Of a stretch of 8,914 nt of DNA, positions 4,467-8,914 are shown one piece after another; the stretch's first letter is position 1; each line of letters opens with the position of its first letter. Source of the stretch: CS3-C152 sp964347025 (GTDB lineage: Archaea; Aenigmatarchaeota; Aenigmatarchaeia; QMZP01; QMZT01). The translations under genes were made by a program, and so were the position numbers. The stretch covers positions 1-8,914 of the forward strand of contig CAYFWU010000026.1 in NCBI GenBank assembly GCA_964347025.1. Reading direction: 5' to 3'. The notes beneath the pieces were generated by a model, which saw nothing but the letters and a program-made list of their open reading frames with translations, did not search any database and was not told the origin of the DNA.

Positions 4467-6002
4467 TCAAACCAGTCTCCATCTCACTCCCTTTTCCTTG
4501 TCCTCCAAGACTATCCCCATTTCTTTCAGATCCGATCTTATCTTGTCAGAAACATCAAAAATCTTTTTCTTTCTGAGTCCTTCCCTGGTTTTAACAATGA
4601 CATCCATAAGCTCCCCGAAATGCCCGGGATCAACCTCCTTCCCCCTGAGTTTTTTTAAACCCCTTTCAAGTTCTTTCGCCATCTTTTCATCCCTTCCTTT
4701 CAGGTTTTCATGCGTATCAATCAGGAGGGTGAACACCTTCCCTAGCAGCTCAGGGGATATTTCCTTCTCGGGGATGAGGATCCCCAGAACCCTGTCAAAC
4801 CTTTTTATCGTTTTTAAACAGTCCTGCGCGTTTTTCCTCCCCATCTGTTTATTCTCTATCAGCTTGTTGATCTCCCTGATGAAGTCGAAAATCTTCGCTA
4901 ACGCCAAACCTATATCCAGATCATCATCCATCGCCTCTATGAAATCCTTCTGGACCTTCCTGATCAGGGTGTTCACTTTTTTCTCGTTCTTCCTTCCTTC
5001 AGTCTCTTTCAGCAGATCAACAAAGTTATAGATCTTTTCAAGCGACTGCCTGGCTGACCAGAGGGACTTATCCGTGATGTTCAGTTTTGATCTGTAATGG
5101 GTTGAAAGAAGGGCGTAGCGTATCGCCAGCGGGTCGTGATCCCTCTCTATGAGCTCCTTCAGCGTAAGGTAGTTCCCCAGACTTTTCGACATCTTCTTCC
5201 CGTCCACCATCACGTGTTCGTTGTGCAGCCAGTAGCGAACAAAGGACTTTCCTGTCGCTGCCTCTGATTGCGCGATCTCGTTTTCGTGATGGGGGAAGAT
5301 CAGATCAACCCCTCCCGTGTGAATATCTATGGTATGTCCCAGGTATTTGGTGGACATTACAGAACATTCAATGTGCCATCCGGGTCTCCCTTTGCCGATC
5401 TCGGTTTCCCAGTAAACGTCCCCGTCATCCGGATTCCAGGCCTTCCAGAGCGAGAAATCCTTCGCCTCATCCTTCGTGTACTCGTCCTGGGAGACGCGGG
5501 CCCCCTCCTTCAGTTTAGATATGTCCAGCTTCGAAAGCTTTCCGTAATCCTTGAATTCCGAGATCTTGTAGTAGACAGACCCGTCCCTTCCTTTGTATGC
5601 GATCCCTTTCTTCAGGAGGGTCTTGACAAGATCAACCATCTCCTGTATGTGCTCTGTCGCCTTCGGATAAACCTCGAAGGTCTCCACGTTTACCTTGCTG
5701 AGATCATCAAAGAATATTTTTGTATACTTATTTGTGAAGTTCTTGAGCGTTAACCCCTCTCTCCTGGAATTACGAATTGTCTTGTCATCAACATCAGTTA
5801 TGTTCATGACGTGCTTGAGCCTGAAGCCCCTGTATTTCAGATACCTTCTCAGCAGATCATAAAAAACGAACGCCCTAAGATTCCCTACATGGGGATAATC
5901 GTACACAGTAGGACCGCAGGAATACATCCTGACTTCTCCCTTCTTCAGCGGCCTGAATTCATCCTTCTTCCTGGTCAGGGTGTTGTAGAATCTCAAGACC
6001 AT
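4467..6002 (-). CDS. cysS: Cysteinyl-tRNA synthetase
   Basis: A class I aminoacyl-tRNA synthetase of 511 residues that joins cysteine to tRNA-Cys using ATP. The signature motifs are present: MYSCGPTVYDYPHVGNLR (26-43) includes the HIGH-type motif as HVGN; NITDVDDK (67-74); GWHIECS (208-214); HTGGVDLIFPHHENEIAQSE (228-247); and KMSKS at 270-274. The zinc ligands that select cysteine correspond to Cys29, Cys213, His238 and Glu242, matching Cys28, Cys209, His234 and Glu238 of the E. coli enzyme. The C-terminal half is the helical DALR-type and anticodon-binding region, ending in GVRWRLV. It is somewhat longer than the 461-residue E. coli enzyme. Its presence suggests the cell charges tRNA-Cys directly, though the SepRS/SepCysS route cannot be excluded from one window. 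The start is supported by the TATA block shared with the Nudix gene. Confidence 0.97.
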   Translation of the reverse strand: MVLRFYNTLTRKKDEFRPLKKGEVRMYSCGPTVYDYPHVGNLRAFVFYDLLRRYLKYRGFRLKHVMNITDVDDKTIRNSRREGLTLKNFTNKYTKIFFDDLSKVNVETFEVYPKATEHIQEMVDLVKTLLKKGIAYKGRDGSVYYKISEFKDYGKLSKLDISKLKEGARVSQDEYTKDEAKDFSLWKAWNPDDGDVYWETEIGKGRPGWHIECSVMSTKYLGHTIDIHTGGVDLIFPHHENEIAQSEAATGKSFVRYWLHNEHVMVDGKKMSKSLGNYLTLKELIERDHDPLAIRYALLSTHYRSKLNITDKSLWSARQSLEKIYNFVDLLKETEGRKNEKKVNTLIRKVQKDFIEAMDDDLDIGLALAKIFDFIREINKLIENKQMGRKNAQDCLKTIKRFDRVLGILIPEKEISPELLGKVFTLLIDTHENLKGRDEKMAKELERGLKKLRGKEVDPGHFGELMDVIVKTREGLRKKKIFDVSDKIRSDLKEMGIVLEDKEKGVRWRLV

Positions 6003-6014
6003 GCTGACACCATC

Positions 6015-6047
6015 AATAAATTATTTATTTAATGTTTAAAAATAAAT
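6015..6047. promoter_or_regulatory. Bidirectional promoter between cysS and the Nudix gene
   Basis: Only 52 bp separate the two ATGs (6002 - and 6055 +). TTTATTTA at 6024-6031 is 24-31 nt before the plus-strand ATG, and its complement region ATTAAATA (6033-6026) is 24-31 nt before the minus-strand ATG. The two TATA boxes would therefore overlap almost completely. The block also contains the palindrome AATAAAT-T-ATTTATT (6015-6029) and a second AATAAAT at 6041-6047. Confidence 0.55.
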
Positions 6048-6054
6048 CGATACT

Positions 6055-6462
6055 ATGGACGACATACCGAAAATAGGAGTGGGGGTAATCGTAATAAAGG
6101 ACAACAGAGTCCTTCTCGGTAAAAGAAAGGCTTCTCACGGTGAAGGATCCTGGTGCTTCCCTGGCGGACACCTAGAATTCAACGAAGAAATAGAGGACTG
6201 CGCTAGGAGAGAGGTGATGGAAGAGACAGGGATTCAGATCAAGAACCCTAGAATGGGAACCTTCACCAATGATTTTTTCAGGAAAGAGGGAAAACATTAC
6301 GTTACGTTATACGTGATATCAGAGCACAATTCAGGCGAACCTAAGATCATGGAACCTGAAAAATGCGAAAGATGGGAATGGTTCGAATGGAATAAACTTC
6401 CAAAACCGCTTTTCATTCCGGTTCAAAACCTATTAAGGCAGGGTTATAATCCTTTTAAGTGA
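6055..6462 (+). CDS. Nudix hydrolase, MutT/NUDT15-like
   Basis: A 135-residue single-domain Nudix protein. The Nudix box GX5EX7REUXEEXGU is perfect: Gly38, Glu44, Arg52-Glu53, Glu56-Glu57, Gly59 and Ile60, with Glu56 and Glu57 the expected metal ligands. GSWCFPGGHLEFNE (31-44) resembles the NUDT15/MutT-type group that hydrolyses nucleoside di- and triphosphates, including oxidised or non-standard ones. A sugar-nucleotide or ADP-ribose substrate cannot be excluded. It should be a soluble cytoplasmic enzyme using magnesium. Four nt separate its stop from the rfcL start, so the two are probably co-transcribed, pairing nucleotide clean-up with replication; that link is inference. The promoter is shared with cysS. 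Confidence 0.9.
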   Translation: MDDIPKIGVGVIVIKDNRVLLGKRKASHGEGSWCFPGGHLEFNEEIEDCARREVMEETGIQIKNPRMGTFTNDFFRKEGKHYVTLYVISEHNSGEPKIMEPEKCERWEWFEWNKLPKPLFIPVQNLLRQGYNPFK

Positions 6463-6466
6463 TACT

Positions 6467-7657
6467 ATGAATCTCTGGACAGAAAAGTACAAACCAAGGG
6501 AAACAAAGGAAATCCTCAGCCAGGGCTCCGCCATAAGAGAAGTTCTCGATTGGCTGGAAACATGGAGACCGGGGGGGAAGGCCCTCCTGCTCTACGGACC
6601 CCCGGGAACAGGGAAGACTCTCATACCAGAGGTTCTTGCCAAGGAGAAGAAATGGTTTCTCATGCAGATGAATGCCTCTGACGAGAGGAGCTCGAATTCG
6701 ATAGATCTCGCCCTCACCGAGGTTTCGAAAAACACCAGTCTGTTCCATTCAGGAAAGATAATCCTTATAGATGAAGTGGACGGCATATCGTCCACGGACA
6801 GGGGAGGGGTGGGCGCAATAACAAAGATATTAAAGAAATCCAGGTTTCCTATTATAATCACGGCCAACGATCCCTACATTCCCAAACTCCAGGCTCTGAG
6901 GAATTACTGCAGGCTCGTCAGGCTCTCCAGGGTCAACGTCATGTCAATAGCAAAGAGGCTGAGGGAGATCTGCGAAAGTGAGGGGGTGACGGCAAAGGAA
7001 GATGTTCTGAAAAATCTCGCCCGCTGGTCCTCGGGGGACGTCCGCTCAGCAATAACAGACCTCCAGACACTGTGTCAGGACAAGAAAGAAATAAGAGAAA
7101 AGGACCTGGAATCCTTGGGATATAGAGAGAGGGAGACCAATGTTTTCTCCGTACTTCCCACAATATTCCGCTCAAAGAACCTGAACGCTGCAAGGAAGGC
7201 CATACACAACTGCGATAAGGATCCGGATGAAATATTCTGGTGGATCGAGAATAATCTATCACAGGAATTCACACACCCTGATTCAATGGCAAAGGCATTT
7301 GATATCCTCTCAAGAGCAGACATTTTCAGACAGAGGGTCATGGAGCAGCAGAACTGGAGGTTCAAGGGATTAATGATAGATATGCTTGCAGGGATTTCCT
7401 TTGCGGGCGAATCCTCGAAACGTTTCATCCCCTACAGATCTCCTGACAGGTTCCTAAAGTTAGCCCAGCTCAAAAGGAGGAAGGCGATGATGTCCGGTCT
7501 CTATAGGAAGATCAGTTCATACACCCACACCTCTGGGAAGGTTGTCCAAAACTACTACCTTCCTTATCTTAGGTTAATGCTCAAAAAGAAGAGAAAGCCC
7601 GACGGCGGAGGAATCGAGTTAAATGAGGAAGAGGTTAAACTGATCCTGAACAGCTAA
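6467..7657 (+). CDS. rfcL: Replication factor C large subunit (clamp loader)
   Basis: An AAA+ ATPase subunit of the archaeal clamp loader, which opens the PCNA ring and places it on primed DNA. The N terminus WTEKYKPRETKEI is typical. Walker A is GPPGTGKT (44-51), Walker B IILIDEVDG (98-106), sensor 1 IITANDPY (130-137) and sensor 2 SSGDVRSAI (188-196) with Arg193. The helical collar domain follows at about 220-370. At 396 residues it is shorter than many archaeal RfcL proteins (often over 450), and I see no PIP box (QxxLxxFF) at the C terminus, which ends LNEEEVKLILNS. The stop is intact, so this is a short form rather than a truncation by a visible mutation. It follows the Nudix gene by 4 nt and is the only start here without a TATA box at the normal spacing (TTATAAT at 6444-6450 is too close). 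GTGAT at 6459-6463, overlapping the Nudix stop, could be a weak ribosome-binding site. The stop overlaps the end of the converging gene by 3 nt. Confidence 0.95.
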   Translation: MNLWTEKYKPRETKEILSQGSAIREVLDWLETWRPGGKALLLYGPPGTGKTLIPEVLAKEKKWFLMQMNASDERSSNSIDLALTEVSKNTSLFHSGKIILIDEVDGISSTDRGGVGAITKILKKSRFPIIITANDPYIPKLQALRNYCRLVRLSRVNVMSIAKRLREICESEGVTAKEDVLKNLARWSSGDVRSAITDLQTLCQDKKEIREKDLESLGYRERETNVFSVLPTIFRSKNLNAARKAIHNCDKDPDEIFWWIENNLSQEFTHPDSMAKAFDILSRADIFRQRVMEQQNWRFKGLMIDMLAGISFAGESSKRFIPYRSPDRFLKLAQLKRRKAMMSGLYRKISSYTHTSGKVVQNYYLPYLRLMLKKKRKPDGGGIELNEEEVKLILNS

Positions 7658-8481
7658 ACATCAAAGACAATAACCTCATACCCCTTTTTCCATTCCCATT
7701 CCCCGTTCTCCCTTTCCACGTAAATGTTCTCTATCTGTCCTGGGCAGGGAGCGAAGCTTGTATCGGCAAGAAGAAGTTTCATTCCTTCATGATCCATCCA
7801 TAGGGTATTGCCGCATCCCTGGATGTTCTCTATTTCAAGGTTTATGTCCCCATCAGTTTCTATACCAACAAGCGTGTGGGTATCCTTCAGCCAGACTATC
7901 TTCGCATCAGTCCCGACTGACTCGAGCATGGAGGCGAATAGGATAGCGTGATCCTCGCAGTCCCCTCCTCCTGTCATTATGGTCTCGCATGGAGTAGCGA
8001 TGTATTCCTCTCCCTTAGGATCATCAACATACTTAACGTTCTCGTGAACGTAACGATGCAGGAGGATGACAGGATTTTCACTGCCTGAGGAAATTACAGA
8101 GACAGCAAGTTTCCTGACGATCTCAGGGTCCATCGCTTCCCTTACGCTCTCTTTGGAGAATTCTGTCACCTTACCAAAACTGCATTCGGGATTGAAAACA
8201 AGATTTCTCTCTTCCCTGAGGATTTCGTTTTCCTTTTCCAGTTCCCCTATCCTCTCGTCATACTCCTCAACGGTCATGTGATATTTTTTCAGCATGTCCC
8301 CGAGAACATTGTAATTCCCTGTCATGTATCCGACATCGCTTGGTTTGTAGTGAGAATTCTCCTGGGATGAGGGATAGAAGTTGATCACGAAGAAGGAGAA
8401 GCCAAGGCCGATAAGAAACGCAACAATAACAAGCAAAGAAATATAGATTTTACTAGAATGATGTCTCCCCAACCCCAGCAT
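7654..8481 (-). CDS. Membrane-anchored transglutaminase-like (papain-fold) protein
   Basis: A 275-residue protein from the ATG at 8481 (MLGLGRHHSS). The frame also opens at a TTG at 8514, but the TATA-like ATTTATTATT (8511-8502) fits the ATG and gives a normal signal-anchor. One membrane segment lies at about 13-33, followed by an external region with a short coiled coil (about 72-94, EYDERIGELEKENEILREER). The transglutaminase-like core follows: TMTGGGDCEDHA-type motif with Cys175 (GGGDCEDHAILFASML), His202 (DTHTLVGIE) and Asp240 (LADTSF), forming a complete Cys-His-Asp triad. Such domains act as cysteine proteases, transglutaminases or amidases; the form with a preceding helix (HRYVHENVKYVDDP) is common in archaeal surface proteins. 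The substrate is unknown. It converges with rfcL, overlapping it by 3 nt at the stop. Confidence 0.85.
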   Translation of the reverse strand: MLGLGRHHSSKIYISLLVIVAFLIGLGFSFFVINFYPSSQENSHYKPSDVGYMTGNYNVLGDMLKKYHMTVEEYDERIGELEKENEILREERNLVFNPECSFGKVTEFSKESVREAMDPEIVRKLAVSVISSGSENPVILLHRYVHENVKYVDDPKGEEYIATPCETIMTGGGDCEDHAILFASMLESVGTDAKIVWLKDTHTLVGIETDGDINLEIENIQGCGNTLWMDHEGMKLLLADTSFAPCPGQIENIYVERENGEWEWKKGYEVIVFDV

Positions 8482-8501
8482 AATATTATTTAGATTTGAG
8501 A

Positions 8502-8511
8502 AATAATAAAT
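8502..8511 (-). promoter_or_regulatory. TATA element for the transglutaminase-like gene
   Basis: On the minus strand ATTTATTATT lies 21-30 nt before the ATG at 8481, and this decides the start over the upstream TTG at 8514. A second A/T block, TTTATTTAAAG near 8543-8533, lies in the 3' end of the HD gene and would suit the TTG instead, but the resulting N terminus would be less typical of a signal anchor. Confidence 0.5.
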
Positions 8512-8518
8512 CAATCCT

Positions 8519-8530
8519 AAAAAATAATTT
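8519..8530 (-). terminator. Possible T-rich terminator after the HD-domain gene
   Basis: Immediately downstream of the minus-strand stop codon (8533-8531) comes AAATTATTTTTT, including a run of six T (8524-8519). Archaeal RNA polymerase can terminate at such U-rich runs without a hairpin. It lies directly before the promoter of the next gene on the same strand. Confidence 0.35.
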
Positions 8531-8914
8531 TTACTTTAAATAAACTGGTCCGAGATCGCTGACATAGATGTAATCATCCTCTGTCTGCGCCCTCTTGATG
8601 TGCATAAGCATCTCGGTTATCTTGAAATCCAGATCATCCGCCAGGTAAACAGCAAGCGCCTCGGGAATCGCGGGCTGCTTCGGAGATCCATATTCTATCT
8701 TTCCGTGATGGCTTATGAGGATATGTTTAATTTTCAGCTTGATGTCCTCCGGAGTTTTCAGTTTTTCCATCCTTCTGGACACCTCCTCAAAACTCATTGC
8801 CAGATGTCCAATAAGCATCCCTTCCGTTGAAGTCCTTATATCCATCTTCACTTCCAGTTCCCTCATCTTCCCTACGTCATGAAGGATCGCTCCGGTTATC
8901 ATGAGATCCCTGTT
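8531..8914 (-). CDS. HD-domain protein, YhaM-type 3'-5' exoribonuclease family, 5' end outside window
   Basis: Only the C-terminal 127 residues are visible; the frame is open to the window edge (NRDLMITGAILHDVGK), so the true start lies beyond it. Numbered from the first visible codon, the HD metal-binding pattern is His12-Asp13 (HDVGK), His37 (LIGHLAMS), His69-His70 (ISHHGKIEYGSP) and Asp93-Asp94 (YLADDLD). The SHHG.xEYGSP and EALAVYLADDLD segments are typical of the YhaM group, where an HD domain cuts RNA or single-stranded DNA from the 3' end and an upstream OB-fold domain binds the nucleic acid. Whether an OB domain is present cannot be seen here. Other HD phosphohydrolases are the alternative. 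The end of the protein (DLGPVYLK) matches the usual short YhaM tail. It is followed by a T-run and the transglutaminase-like gene. Confidence 0.85.
   Translation of the reverse strand, partial: NRDLMITGAILHDVGKMRELEVKMDIRTSTEGMLIGHLAMSFEEVSRRMEKLKTPEDIKLKIKHILISHHGKIEYGSPKQPAIPEALAVYLADDLDFKITEMLMHIKRAQTEDDYIYVSDLGPVYLK

Noticed and set aside
4453..5031. A 192-residue open frame on the plus strand opposite cysS, rich in Ser, Phe and Leu
   Set aside because: It is the antisense shadow of a clear, conserved cysS gene; the composition is that expected from reading Lys/Glu-rich codons backwards.
5268..5753. A 161-residue open frame on the plus strand inside cysS
   Set aside because: It is antisense to the catalytic core of cysS, with no promoter and no recognisable domain.
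6939..7428. Minus-strand frames of 107 and 117 residues opposite rfcL
   Set aside because: They are shadows of the rfcL coding frame; no promoter or family signature.
1..8914. Search for CRISPR repeats, tRNA genes, insertion sequences and attachment sites
   Set aside because: No regularly spaced repeats, no cloverleaf-like conserved TTC arm outside coding regions, no transposase motifs, and no long direct repeats were seen; the gaps are too short to hold an RNA gene.

Overview
The window is a gene-dense stretch of an archaeal chromosome. The strongest evidence is the archaeal clamp-loader large subunit (rfcL) at 6467-7657. Twelve of the thirteen visible gene starts also carry a TATA-like A/T block about 22-31 nt upstream of the start codon with no Shine-Dalgarno motif between, the layout of archaeal leaderless transcripts. 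Arginine is mostly AGA/AGG. The lineage cannot be fixed from this window; many small orphan genes and mostly single-gene transcription units would suit a DPANN-type or other uncultured archaeon, but that is inference. No gap between genes exceeds 300 bases; most are under 90. I see no tRNA, rRNA, CRISPR array, transposase or integrase.

Left part (1-3028): a lipoprotein with a C-terminal DUF333-like domain (85-732, +) converges on three minus-strand genes: a 68-residue orphan (741-947), a stand-alone CheB-type methylesterase domain (990-1628) and a six-cysteine zinc-finger protein (1678-1881). A membrane-anchored SGNH/GDSL hydrolase (1964-3028, +) diverges from the zinc-finger gene.

Middle part (3031-4439): two small membrane proteins diverge from a 60-bp intergenic stretch (3031-3273 -, 3334-3726 +). 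They are followed by a 36-residue charged protein (3770-3880) and a two-TM protein with a C-terminal double-CxxC zinc ribbon (3918-4439).

Right part (4467-8914): cysteinyl-tRNA synthetase (cysS, -) and a Nudix hydrolase (+) diverge from one 52-bp gap whose single A/T block appears to hold both TATA boxes. The Nudix gene is followed after 4 nt by rfcL, the only start without its own well-placed TATA box, so these two probably form the one operon here. rfcL overlaps by 3 nt the 3' end of an envelope-anchored transglutaminase-like protein (7654-8481, -). The window ends inside a YhaM-type HD-domain gene (8531-8914, -).

The genes divide into housekeeping (cysS, Nudix, rfcL, HD nuclease) and cell-envelope functions (lipoprotein, SGNH hydrolase, small membrane proteins, transglutaminase-like protein). 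The most unusual items are the CheB-like catalytic domain with an intact Ser-His-Asp triad but no receiver domain and no chemotaxis neighbours, and inverted repeats around several TATA boxes. The best of these, with a CGG core, lies at the 36-residue gene and shares its half-sites with the lipoprotein promoter. I found no clear multi-gene novel system.
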